A stretch of 16,513 nucleotides of DNA from Brachionus plicatilis (Eukaryota; Rotifera; Eurotatoria; Ploima; Brachionidae): assembly GCA_010279815.1 (NCBI GenBank), contig QEOQ01000439.1, forward strand, positions 157,133-173,645, written 5' to 3'. The position numbers and the translations under genes were made by a program. The number at the start of each line of letters is the position of its first letter. The first letter of the stretch is position 1. The notes under the pieces are model-generated. The model did not search any database and was not told the DNA's origin. It was given only the letters and a program-made list of their open reading frames with translations. This document shows, piece after piece, positions 1 to 9,103 of the stretch.

Positions 1-13
1 AAAAAAAAAAAAA

Positions 14-1012
14 CTAATAAGTGGTAATTTGCTTGAAAGTGAGACTCCGAATATTCTGAACTTTGAATGAATCCGTGTACATTTTTTCATCATCATCCTT
101 TTTTTTGTCAGCCAAAAAATCATCGTCCATCTTTGACTTTTCCTCTTTTTTTTCATTGCTGAACGACTCCGACCTCATGGTCGAGGGTGCACGTGGTAGC
201 AAAATTTCATTGAACGGATTGGTAAAAACCCTGCTCTTGGACATCTCGCCAGCTTCTTTGCTAGCTATATTGATGCTTGACGAGAGCAAATTTCTGAAAT
301 TGTCATATCCCAGACAAGTGCTGTACGAATGAAAGCCAGAATTGTCACTTTCAATGGCTTTGAGGAATTTTTTTTTATTCTCTACGGAATTTTTGTGCAT
401 GTCAACATAGACGCCTTGGTTTTGCTTGAAAGAAGTCAATTCTGTGTTAGATCTCCTGTTGGCGGACAATAGCTGCGGAAGCATTATTTTCGGTGCCGGA
501 TTTGACAAGCTCAACTTGAGCTCATCGTACTTTTTGTTTACTTCATAAAAAGTGGGCTTATTTTTCTGGGAGGCAATGCTCAGTGTGCTTATGTCGGTGT
601 AGTCGCTGTTTTCTTTTTCGAACAGCTCTGGGTTCCATTTGACAGACTTTTTTCTTTTCGGATTTTCCTGGCTGGCCTCACTTGAGCTGTCGGCAGACTT
701 GAACAGCGATTTAAAGGAAGTGCTGGGCCGTGGCTCAAAAAAAATGTTGCTCGGCGTTCGACTAATGGACGGGGTAGTCGACGCCGAGCAGCTCTCGTTG
801 CTGATCACATTGTCCAGAGTTGAGCTTGAGCGCACCAGTTTGGTCGCGAATCTGGTTATCACCTTGCGCTGTTCGTGCATGTAGGAGTTCTCGTACTGCC
901 GCTTGGACAACTCAATCCGCTTGAGCTCGCTGCGGAGCTCTTTTTCGTTCAGCGAGAACAGGCCTTGCCGTGTCTTGCTCGATCTGCGCACCAGCGTTGG
1001 ACTCTTGCTCAT
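14..1012 (-). CDS. Unrecognised 332-aa basic, Ser-rich protein, probably host gene
   Basis: I do not recognise the family. The frame is open for 332 codons from an ATG at 1012 (A at -3, a good eukaryotic context) to a TAG at 14-16, with no sign of an intron. Its base composition is clearly less AT-rich than the flanks, which supports real coding. Residues 20-60 are charged and probably helical (LNEKELRSELKRIELSKRQ). Residues 60-120 are Ser/Thr/Pro-rich and look disordered. Residues 285-312 are a Lys/Asp/Glu-rich stretch. KSVKW at 122-126, after a KRKK cluster, fits the [KR]-x-V-x-[FW] docking motif for protein phosphatase 1; such short motifs arise by chance, so this is only a hint. The cluster could also be a nuclear localisation signal. 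No signal peptide or membrane segment is visible. The gene may continue outside the window if 14-16 is not the true end. Confidence 0.6.
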   Translation of the reverse strand: MSKSPTLVRRSSKTRQGLFSLNEKELRSELKRIELSKRQYENSYMHEQRKVITRFATKLVRSSSTLDNVISNESCSASTTPSISRTPSNIFFEPRPSTSFKSLFKSADSSSEASQENPKRKKSVKWNPELFEKENSDYTDISTLSIASQKNKPTFYEVNKKYDELKLSLSNPAPKIMLPQLLSANRRSNTELTSFKQNQGVYVDMHKNSVENKKKFLKAIESDNSGFHSYSTCLGYDNFRNLLSSSINIASKEAGEMSKSRVFTNPFNEILLPRAPSTMRSESFSNEKKEEKSKMDDDFLADKKKDDDEKMYTDSFKVQNIRSLTFKQITTY

Positions 1013-1048
1013 AATTGTCTAAAAAAATAAATAAAACAAAAAAATAAA

Positions 1049-1260
1049 AATTTTATTAAATTAAATTTTTTCAACTTAAAAATTTTAAATTAAATTTTTT
1101 CAGCTTAAAAATTTTATTAAATTAAATTTTTTCAGCTTAAAAATTTTATTAAATTAAATTTTTTCAGCTTAAAAATTTTAAATTAAATTTTTAAGATTTT
1201 ATTAAATTAAATTTTTTCAGCTTAAAAATTTTATTAAATTAAATTTTTAAAATTTAAAAA
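1049..1260. repeat. AT-rich minisatellite, about 29-32 bp unit
   Basis: Six or so imperfect tandem copies of a unit built from AAATTAAATTTTTTC, AGCTTAAAAATTTT and an optional ATT. Copies differ mainly by the presence of ATT (32 versus 29 bp) and by CAACTT versus CAGCTT; one copy lacks the CAGCTT part. The array begins some 35 bp upstream of the ATG of the minus-strand gene at 1012, so it occupies its 5' UTR or promoter region. Confidence 0.85.
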
Positions 1261-2605
1261 TTTTGGAAGCGTGGTCCGTGATAGGGAGAGAAAAGAGCCC
1301 TGTTGTTTAGTCTAATTCAACTTTATTTGCTAAATGGAAATTGACAGACTCAGAATAAGTTTGATCATTGAAGTAACTGCGATCAACAAAACACTTGAAT
1401 TCTAAAGCTGAAAAACTAATATTTTGAAAAGGTATAAAGAGATTGTAAAACTTGTTTATTAATGTTTACGGCACAGCTAATGAACAAATTGAAGTCTTAG
1501 TAATGCGGCAAAAATAAATCCATTAGCTGTAAAAATGCTCAGCTATTTGATCAAGCTAATTTCACAAATTAACAAAAATAAATAGTGTTTACCTCTAACG
1601 CTACATTTTGAGTTTATCTTTTTATTTGTTAACTAAAATTTACAGCAATAATTTAATTAAATCTGATGTTAAATTAATGTTTATTTAGTATAATTAGCTT
1701 TTTTTATTATTATTATTATTTTTTGTTTTTTTTTTGTTGGGCTTTATTCTAGGTTTATTTATTTTTTGCCATGTCTAATGTATCCATAATAATTAATTTT
1801 GCCACATAATGGTATTTTTAAATTTAATGTTTAATTTGGCACATTCTCAAATAGTACTATTTGTCTAAAAATGCGTCACAAATAACTTTAACTAACGATG
1901 AATGGAATGTGTTGAGAATTTTGTTCTAAATAAATCCTTCAAATTGAATTTTTTTCATTTAAAACTTAAGATTTCGGAAAACATCCTGGGTTAATGGATA
2001 TTTTTTTCCAAGTCTATGGCAACTCACTTTGGCTGATTTGAAAGCGGAAAGTATTAATTGAATTGATTCCTGCTTTTTAGTCAATGTTAATTTTAAGAAA
2101 AGTATTCCAGTATTGAATAATTAATTTAAAATCATTAGCTTTTTTATAGGCAAATGACGTCTCTTGAAAATTAAATTTGCTTTTTGTTGTTTATTTTCAT
2201 CTTTTAAATTATTGGTTTACAATTGCTGTAATTTTCAAAATTTAAATTTAGAAAAGTTTAGTTAGAGAACAAGAATTTCATGTTATTAGTAAAATGGGTG
2301 AATAGACTTGATTAATTTCGCAAAATTAATTTTATTACAATTTGAAATTTTCTTTCCAAAAAAAAACTTTTTTTAGACACATGCTAAATTCTGCAAAAAC
2401 TCTGCTAAAATTTTTTTTCTTTATTTTCAATACTATTTAGCTTATAGGTTAGTTTATGTTGACCAGATTTTTGCCATGATTAAAAATGCGACGTAAAAAA
2501 AGAACAAACAACTAAAATAACATTATTTTGGAATAATTAATTAAGTTTTGAATAATTTTGCTTATTTTGTAAAAATAGTTAAATGTTACTTCAATGATTT
2601 CTATG
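1261..2605. other. AT-rich non-coding stretch
   Basis: No reading frame of note on either strand. Around 1261-1310 a short less AT-rich patch follows the minisatellite. An (ATT)n microsatellite lies near 1705-1720, followed by T-rich runs to about 1737. I see no RNA gene. Confidence 0.6.
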
Positions 2606-3215
2606 GGCAAATTGAAGTTTCAGATAAAATTTTCTAAAATAAAATATATCTCAACCAACACATTTTCAAAATTGTATTTAAAATTTTTATAAAACATAAT
2701 AGAACATATAAAATTAAATTTTATTTTTGAATTTAAGAAATTAATTTTTTTTATTTAGAATTAATACAAACGAAGCGCAATTTGAAGTTTCAGATCAAAT
2801 TTTGAGATCAAAACGATCATTTAAAATTTTAAAACTTAATTAATCTAATGATTTTGATAATTTTTAAGAAATAAATACTAAACATCACTAGATATGTTAT
2901 GTCTTATCATCATGCGATTGATCTCTAATTTATTTAATAAAAAACAATCAAAAGCTCAAATAATCAGTTTAAGTTAATTCAAATTTATAGCTTTTATATC
3001 CATTCATTCAAACTAAAATAATTTTATTTTTCCACTTAAATAAAATATAAATTTTAAAACAGTAAATTTCAATGGAATGAAATTTACTGTTTTAAAAAAA
3101 GTGCATAAATGTCAAGAAATTGCTTTGGAAAAAATTAATTTATTCTCTATTAATAAAAGAAATATTACAATCTATATTTTGAACTTTTGATCTTGATCTC
3201 AAACTTCAATTTGCC
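2606..3215. mobile_element. Candidate MITE with inverted ends (GGCAAATTGAAGTTT family)
   Basis: The left end reads GGCAAATTGAAGTTTCAGAT (2606-2625). The right end, read on the minus strand from 3215, is GGCAAATTGAAGTTTGAGAT, so 19 of 20 bases agree. A second, internal copy of the same end motif occurs at 2775-2799 (GCGCAATTTGAAGTTTCAGA), which suggests nesting or a solo end. There is no coding capacity inside. I could not identify a target duplication. Related end motifs recur at 5.9-7.5 kb, which supports a repeat family rather than chance. Confidence 0.5.
3052..3097. repeat. Perfect 20-bp inverted repeat, 6-nt loop
   Basis: TTTTAAAACAGTAAATTTCA (3052-3071) is exactly complementary to 3078-3097, separated by ATGGAA. 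It lies inside the candidate MITE at 2606-3215 but off its centre. It would form a strong hairpin in RNA or single-stranded DNA. Confidence 0.8.
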
Positions 3216-3448
3216 TTTCATTGTATTTTTCATCTTTTCTAAATCAAAAAATAAAAATTACTTGCTAAATGTCATCAAAAACCTTTTATTTTTAAATTTA
3301 GAAAATAAATCCATTTGAAATAAAAATTTGAATAATTTTTTCAATAAAATGTGAGATTCCGCCTATTCAATATTTTCACACTATCAAAAATTTGGCAAAT
3401 ACTTAAATTTAATAAATAACTTCCTATATAAAAAAAAAATTCATAAAT

Positions 3449-3590
3449 TTTGATTCAACTACTACAGAAGTCTGCAAACTCTGTGCAAAGTAATTGCATT
3501 TTATTTTTAATACTTTTGAATATCAAGCAATGTTGCAGAATTCGCACAGATTTGCAGACTGCTGTAGTTAGTAAAGCAACATTTGATTCA
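3449..3590. mobile_element. Small foldback/MITE-like element with 9-bp direct repeats
   Basis: Imperfect inverted arms at 3458-3486 (ACTACTACAG..TCTGCAAA) and 3544-3572 share ACTA, CTACAG, AGTCTGCAAA and CTGTGC; they are separated by about 57 bp. TTTGATTCA occurs at 3449-3457 directly next to the left arm and again at 3582-3590, ten bases beyond the right arm. It could be a 9-bp target duplication. The asymmetry and the AT-rich background keep confidence moderate. No coding capacity. Confidence 0.45.
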
Positions 3591-3905
3591 CTGTGTTTCA
3601 CCTGCATAACAAGTTTTTGACCATTAGATCAAAATTTAATAAATTTTCTCATTTAGTATTTGAACTTTTGTATGAAATTTCACAATGCCAAAAAAATTTA
3701 AATTCCGAATTTTTTAAAATCAGATTCCCAAAATGTCTTAAAAAATATAACTTTTATTGAAAGCTCACAAAAAATTGATTTTTACCTTTTTTAAGAATAA
3801 AACATAAATCAGTGATTATAAAATCTTTTACTGAATTTTATTTAGAAAATTGCAAATTTTCTTAAATAAAAAATTTCTTCAATAAAAATGTAAAATAATA
3901 AAGCA
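3591..3905. other. AT-rich spacer, nothing recognised
   Basis: No open frame, RNA gene or clear repeat was found between the foldback element and the MULE target duplication. Confidence 0.5.
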
Positions 3906-3914
3906 AAATAGAAT

Positions 3915-4748
3915 GGCTATCATTTCTTACCTTCACTAATATATTTCCAATTCGTCATCTAATTAATATCTGTTCTTTATCTAATAAATTTCCTTTTGAG
4001 TTTAATTATATATATCTACACTAATTAATTAAATGGAACCTAATATATTTCGAAGTCTACTCTAATTAATTAAACCTCATCTAAATAAATTCGTCATCAT
4101 CAAACCAATTCTGAGAACCGCTTTTAGACAGTGCCTGGAAGTGGCTCCTGCTCGCCAAGAACATCATCAGCAAAGGTAACAATCACTAAATTGCCAGTGG
4201 TCTCTCAAAGAAGAACGAGCTTCAACCAGCTGATATTACAACCTATGAGAGCGCGCTGAAGAAGACAGGTTGGAAGAGCTTCGATGTTTTCATCCGTGGA
4301 ATCAACATGTGCCGAGTCGTCACACTCAACAATCAAGACTTCCGCCGCAGCAAGTGTAGTTGTCCCAGCTATGACAAAAAGAACATTTGCAAGCACATCA
4401 TCGGCGTTGCTAGTTATTTCAAGCTATACACCATTCCACTCGAGATCAAGAACTTGCCTATGGGAGAAAAACGAAAGCGTGGTGCTCCTAAAAAAACTAC
4501 CAAGGCTCTTGTTAGGATGTAAAAGTTTGTTGGCCGCTTATTTTTCTTATTATTTCTTATAATTTCTTATTATTTGTTTCTTATTTTTTGTTTGTTTGTC
4601 GTTTGCTTAAAAAAATAAATAATTGATTATTACTATAAACTATCGATTTATATTTAAAATTGATTAGATGATCCCCAAATTATATAGTGGAGCTTTATTT
4701 TATTAGTGACGATGGAAATATATTAGTGAAGATATGGAAATTGTTCCC
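3915..4748 (+). mobile_element. Short Mutator-like element (MULE) with TIRs and 9-bp target duplication
   Basis: AAATAGAAT is present at 3906-3914 and again at 4749-4757, a perfect 9-bp direct repeat, the size typical of MULE insertion. Immediately inside, both ends start with GG and share an inverted repeat about 45 bp long. Its core CTTCACTAATATATTTCCA (left 3931-3949; complement on the right at about 4711-4729) is identical in 19 of 19 bases, with CGTCA and CTAAT following on both sides. The CTAATATATTTC motif recurs subterminally near 4038. The interior holds the last part of a transposase with a SWIM zinc finger and little else, so this 834-bp copy is internally deleted and cannot move itself. 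The match of TIR, target duplication and MULE-type protein content is mutually supporting. Confidence 0.8.
4115..4522 (+). pseudogene. MULE transposase C-terminal fragment with SWIM zinc finger
   Basis: The frame from 4115 to the TAA at 4520-4522 has one internal stop (TAA at 4172-4174). After it the frame is open for about 115 codons, covering KSFDVFIRG, the finger and the tail; the first Met of this part is at 4307. The finger is CSCPSYDKKNICKH, the Cys-x-Cys-x8-Cys-x-His pattern of SWIM domains, which follow the DDE catalytic core in Mutator-like transposases and probably bind DNA. The tail GEKRKRGAPKKTTKALVR resembles the basic GRPKK-type ends of animal MULE proteins. The DDE catalytic domain is absent, so it is a fragment. 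It lies wholly inside the TIR-bounded element. A domesticated short SWIM protein is possible but less likely given the intact element ends. Confidence 0.75.
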
Positions 4749-4757
4749 AAATAGAAT

Positions 4758-5902
4758 TGTGTTGAAATAAAGATTACTAAAAGACTGAATCACTGAATCA
4801 ATAATTACTGAACATAGAAAATTCTTGTAATTTTTTGCATTTAAATGAGACATGATCTAATGTCTCTAGGAAATTATATGAAACTAAGCAATTTTGCAAT
4901 AATAATAACCCCTGTACATTATATGAAACATTAAGTGCCATTAAGTGAAACAAGGTAATTTTACTCTGAAATTTTGAATAACATTGAATTTTATGTTCAG
5001 GCGTGGTTGAAGCTCAGTCATTTTGATTCAGTTAATCTTTTTAAATTAATCTCTTATAAAATATATAATATATATATATACTTATATATATAATATATAC
5101 TTATAATATATATATTAGTCCCATATAAACAACTATATAATATTTAGTAATCAAACAATAAATAAAAAAAATATCCGTTTCATCTAATGTTCGAGGGTTA
5201 TTAAATAGCCATAATTTCATTTAATTACCCATGGGCTTTAAAGACATGTCCTGCTTAATATCCCAAGGATATTACGCGAGGAAATACGGTAGTTGGAAAT
5301 CCTTAAGCCGAGGAACGATCAAATACATAAGAATTAGCTAAGGTTTAAAAATGAGTAACAAACTCTTTTCTTTCTATTATATAATTCGTAAAAGATTAAA
5401 GTATACTCCTACGGGTGTTTAAATATAGAAAATCAATTACCAAAATTAGAGAAGCCAAATATGATGACATTATGTAATTTATGGTTTCATTTAATTATTA
5501 ATTTAACTATTATTTTGATAAAAGTTTTTTATTGAGTCTTATTATGCGAATGTTTAAACAAAAAGTTTTCCAATATTTTCTCAAAAATTTGATTTCATAA
5601 AATGTATGGATAAAATTTATGAGTTTTTTAACAATTTTTTTTGTTCTCTTAAAAAATTAAAATAGAAAATTGTGAAAGTTTAATTCTTGAAAATGAAAAA
5701 ACATAGCTTAAAGGTATTTTTTCTGTAATTTTTACAATTAAAACTTTCAATTTGCTAGTTAAAAGAATTTAGCATTTCACACGCTTTAGATAAAAAAATA
5801 AAATTCGGCCTTAAATAAATTAATTATTAGAATTTAATTTTGTTAGCAATTGCCAGTAACATTGTGAATTTTTTTATTTTAATATTTCAACCGCAAAAAA
5901 AC
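4758..5902. other. AT-rich non-coding stretch with (AT)n tract
   Basis: No supported gene. An AT dinucleotide-rich microsatellite, interrupted by CTT, occupies 5055-5117. A less AT-rich patch at about 5185-5340 has stops in all frames I read and no similarity I recognise; it may be the remnant of an old insertion. Confidence 0.55.
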
Positions 5903-6070
5903 GGCATCTTAAGGTTGATGACCAATTCAAAAAGTTTATCTTTAGGTATTAAAATACATCTTTGATTTAATTTAAATAATTTAAATGTAACATGATTAAC
6001 ATGTTATGGAGTATTAAAAAATAAAGAAATTAAAAAAATTCTTCTCAATCCATGGATTAAATCGATTTTT
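5903..6070 (+). repeat. Dispersed repeat, copy related to the complement of 7321-7511
   Basis: Starts GGCATCTTAAGGTTGATGAC and contains GTTTATCTTTAG, TTTAATTTAAATAATTTAAATG, ACATGTTATG and CTCAATCCAT..ATTAAATCGATTTTT, in the same order as the complement of 7511 to 7321 (GGCATCTTGAAGTTGATGAT, GTTTATCTTTAG, ACATGTTATG, CTCAATCCAT, ATTAAATCGAT). It is a diverged copy of the same family, in inverse orientation to the 7.3-7.5 kb copy. Confidence 0.7.
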
Positions 6071-6123
6071 ATATTTAAATGTATTAAATGTATTAATTGA
6101 TTTTTTTTAATTCAAAAGTATCG

Positions 6124-6554
6124 TTAAATTGAAGTTCATGATCAAATGTAAATTTCAAATCAAAATTTTTAGTTTTTGATTTAAATAAAAAGGTATTTTT
6201 TATCAATTTTTTAATAATAAATGACTAAACTTTATTAAACATTATTTTTTTAATCTATAGTTAGAAAGAAAATTATATGATTTTTTTTCTGAAGTAAATA
6301 AAATTCTTAATCAATATTTTGAAATTTTGCAATACAAAATTTAGCTTTGTTTCGTCGTCATATATTTTAATTGATATAAAAATATAATTTTAAGTCAATT
6401 AGAAAAAAAAATATTTGTTTTCTTTAAAATAAAATAATAAACATTTTTTGTTTAATCTAAAAAAAAATAAAAAAATCTAGTTTCATCATTTTTATAAAAA
6501 TTTTAATTAATTAAATTTTGATCATTTGATAATGATCATGAACTTCAAGTTGCC
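6124..6554. mobile_element. Candidate MITE with TTGAAGTTCATGATCA ends
   Basis: Left end TTGAAGTTCATGATCA at 6129-6144 is repeated in inverted form at 6533-6549, where the complement reads GGCAACTTGAAGTTCATGAT from 6554. Downstream of both ends CAAAATTT follows. There is no coding capacity; the interior is A/T-run rich. A further end-like motif TTCAAGATGCC lies at 6576-6586. It is related by its ends to the elements at 2606, 5903 and 7511. Confidence 0.55.
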
Positions 6555-7010
6555 AAAGTATCAATAGAAAGTAATTTCAAGATGCCAAACAAACTAATTT
6601 TATTGATTTTAAAGGGGAATAAAATTCCATTATTTAAATTTTTCAGATACAAGATATAATGGATATTAAATCCTATTAAATTAATTAAGCTTTGTAAGTG
6701 AAAGCTTTTTGTTTGTTTGTTAATAACAAACGTTGGATATATTGCCTTGAAAAATTTCAATTATTTTAAAAAAATAATCAATATATTTAAAAAAGTAAAT
6801 TTCGTTTGGTTTTTTAATTCTGAAACGAGAAATTTAACTTCATATAGTATTAAAAGCATGATTGTTCTTTACTTATTTTTACGTGAACTTAAATAAAAAA
6901 AAACTTACTTTTTCGATTTTTTCGGACGAGGTAGAAAAATGCATGAAAAGAGAAAAAAACATAACAAGATTAACAAATAACTAAATAATAATTAAAAAAT
7001 AACCCTATGC

Positions 7011-7511
7011 TCAATTCAAAATATCATTTCAATTCAGAGTGTTTATCTTTAGATAGTAAAATTAATCTTTAAATTTATTTTAATAATTTTAATGTGAAAT
7101 GCTTTACAAATTATCTAGATAAAAAAATAAAATAAATTTTTTATTTCAAAAATATTTGTAGGAAAGATATATGTTTTCATTTTATTATTTATTTGGAATT
7201 TAATATTTGAAATTTATTTTTAAATTTAATTTTGAATTTTATGTTAGACACAAATACTTATGAAATAAAAAATCTCAATATAAACTCTCCAAAAAATCAG
7301 TTTGTAAATTTAAATTTAAAAAAATCGATTTAATAAATGGATTGAGGAGAATATTTTTTTTCTAAATTATTTTATTTTTTAAATCCACATAACATGTAAA
7401 GCATTTTGCATTAAACTTATTAAAATAAATTTAAAGATTAATTTTATTATCTAAAGATAAACTGTCTGGATTGAAATGATATTTTGAATTGATCATCAAC
7501 TTCAAGATGCC
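7011..7511. mobile_element. Long palindromic (foldback) element, arms about 125 bp
   Basis: The left arm at 7011-7136 and the complement of 7367-7491 share long blocks in order: TCAATTCAAAATATCATTTC, GTTTATCTTTAGATA, AAAATTAATCTTTAAATTTA, TTTTAATAA, ATGCTTTACA and AAAAAATAAAATAA. By eye the arms agree at well over 80 percent. The right side extends to the family end GATCATCAACTTCAAGATGCC at 7511; the left side lacks this outer end. The loop of about 230 bp is AT-rich and non-coding. Confidence 0.75.
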
Positions 7512-7741
7512 ATAATTTAAGGCATGTATTTTCGCTAGTTGCTAATTTATTTTTTTACCTTATCTAATTGAAAAAAATTTGTTTTAAGAGTTAATAAAAC
7601 GTAAACTTAAATCATGAATTTTATGACGAAGAAATCTTTAAATTATGTAAAAATAAAGATAAAAATATTTACTTTTTTTAAAGAATAATATTTCTTTTTC
7701 CTAAGAAATTTTATTAATTTAATAATATTTTTTACGGATCC

Positions 7742-8605
7742 CAACTAGCAACTTGGTCTTGCTATGTAGCTGAAACGCAAAACGAGTGGAAAAGATTCTT
7801 ACCGTGCCTTGATTTTGCCTATAACACAAGTGAACATGCTACAACCGGTCTTACACCTTTTGAAGTGGTGTATGGTCGAAAACCTAAACTTCCAGTTGAT
7901 CTTATGTTCCCCAACCCCGTTCTCGACCAAAATATTAGTGTCGAAACGTTTGCTGAAAAGATACAAAAGCATCTTCAGCAATGTTATGAAATGGTGAGAA
8001 AAACCACGGATCACAAAGTAAACAAGTTTAAATTTTAAATGAGCCGTTAGTGGATTGGACCCTATACAATCTTAAGAAAACAAGGCGAACATAATTACTT
8101 AATCAGACCTGATGTGAAGGGGAAAAAGAGATTAGTGCATGTCAACAACCTTAAACGTTGTTATAGCCCCGCCGAAAATGTACGGTACGAAACGATAATT
8201 GACACAACAGATGCAAATACCATGGGAAAGGAAAATTTAAGTACAACAAAATGTTCTATACATCAAGCTAATGTGTCTGCACTGGCCCCAAACATAGCTA
8301 TCGTACAGCGGAAAGAATCAACAGTGAACCAGACCGCTGAGGAAGAAGCGTATATTGAAGACTCGTACTGGCTCGATGACCAACATTTAAATTTACATAT
8401 GGATGATTCCGGAGACAATCTCTCCGAATCAGACTTCGAACCTAATTGTTATTTTAAAACCCAAATAAAAACAAACTTACTAGAAAAAAACAGAAAAAAG
8501 TTGAAGGTTTTATTTATTTTTTTTTGCACGAGGTTTTCAGTTTCTGGTATAAACATTTTAAAAAAAAAAAAAAAAGGAAAAAAAGATCTAAATGGAAAGT
8601 GTTGA
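7742..8605 (+). pseudogene. Ty3/gypsy-type integrase C-terminal fragment (decayed)
   Basis: One reading frame carries the end of a retroelement integrase: residues like EWKRFLPCLDFAYNTSEHAT, then TGLTPFEVVYGRKPKLPVDL, the conserved end of the catalytic core. About 50 residues later it has GPYTILRKQGEHNYLIRP, the GPY/F module, and then KRLVHVNNLKRCY. Two in-frame stops, TAA at 8036-8038 and TAG at 8048-8050, separate core and GPY/F module, and the N-terminal zinc finger and the D,D residues of the core are missing, so it is broken and truncated at about 7742. The open tail from 8114 to the TGA at 8603-8605 is an acidic, unconserved extension. An A-rich purine tract at about 8560-8590 could be the old polypurine tract. 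No LTR or reverse transcriptase is found nearby. Confidence 0.85.
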
Positions 8606-8638
8606 ATTTAAATGCTCTCAGGAACCAATGAAAATTAG

Positions 8639-9103
8639 AGGAGACTACCTAAAAACAATCAAGGAGAGAAACACGAATTGTTTCTCTTCATTCAAACCAA
8701 TGGTGGAACAGAACGTGGCGGAATAGGGCGTCAGCGCTTTGTAAAGTCAAGGAAGCACCCAGGGGAAGGTTCATTGTTTATGGGTATGGTATTCCCAGCT
8801 TACAACGGCTGGCTTTTGGACACTATTAACCACCGAGCCATCATTAAAAAGTCCTATCGGGCTTATGAAGAGGGCCGAATAGTAGTTGGCGCTCCCATCA
8901 GTGGCGTTACAATGCCAACGCCCAGTAACGTCCAAGCAGCTGGCCATCAGTTACATCCTTTTTTAGCCACTCTGGACGTTACTCCGACCTCTGCCGCACA
9001 TGTACGAGCTTCAGCACCAGTCGATCGAGCTTCAGCATCAGTCGATCGAGCTTCAGCACCAACGGGTTTACCAACTATTAAAATACCGACGTGTCCTCGT
9101 TGA
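8639..9103 (+). CDS. Unrecognised partial reading frame with 21-bp repeat
   Basis: The frame is open from just after a TAG at 8636-8638 to a TGA at 9101-9103; the first ATG is at 8780, giving about 107 aa from there. I do not recognise it. The first part (GGIGRQRFVKSRKHPGEG, then FPAYNGWLLDTINHRAIIKK) has balanced composition and reads like genuine protein. The latter half is Pro/Ser/Thr/Ala-rich and ends in tandem RASAPVD repeats. Base composition is markedly less AT-rich than the flanks. It shares the frame of the decayed integrase upstream but is separated from it by several stops, so it could be a remnant of the same retroelement or an exon of another gene. It overlaps the minus-strand reading frame at 9078-9103 tail to tail. 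Confidence 0.35.
   Translation, partial: RRLPKNNQGEKHELFLFIQTNGGTERGGIGRQRFVKSRKHPGEGSLFMGMVFPAYNGWLLDTINHRAIIKKSYRAYEEGRIVVGAPISGVTMPTPSNVQAAGHQLHPFLATLDVTPTSAAHVRASAPVDRASASVDRASAPTGLPTIKIPTCPR
9005..9061 (+). repeat. 21-bp tandem repeat, 2.7 copies
   Basis: Units start CGAGCTTCAGCACCAGTCGA at 9005, 9026 (one C to T change) and 9047 (partial). Being 21 bp long it keeps the reading frame and encodes RASAPVD-type heptapeptides in the reading frame at 8639-9103. Confidence 0.9.

Noticed and set aside
63..884. Plus-strand frames at 63-332 and 639-884
   Set aside because: Antisense to the 332-aa gene, which is longer and has a better start.
1049..1260. CRISPR array
   Set aside because: Units are contiguous and AT-rich with no unique spacers; this is a minisatellite in an animal-type genome.
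4153..4185. Very short intron removing the stop in the MULE transposase fragment
   Set aside because: The only GT...AG pair that would remove the stop is about 20 nt apart, too short for an animal intron; an ordinary nonsense change fits better.
5055..5117. Replication origin or promoter from the AT tract
   Set aside because: A simple dinucleotide microsatellite with nothing else to support function.
6545..6760. Minus-strand 71-codon frame, and a similar one at 9531-9740
   Set aside because: Low-complexity Ile/Asn/Leu/Phe/Lys translations expected from AT-rich DNA; no start context or homology.
7799..8014. Minus-strand frame opposite the integrase fragment
   Set aside because: The plus strand has clear integrase motifs in this interval.
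8600..8640. Start of a 3' LTR (TGTT) after the purine tract behind the integrase fragment
   Set aside because: No second copy of the sequence and no matching end in the window, so an LTR cannot be supported.
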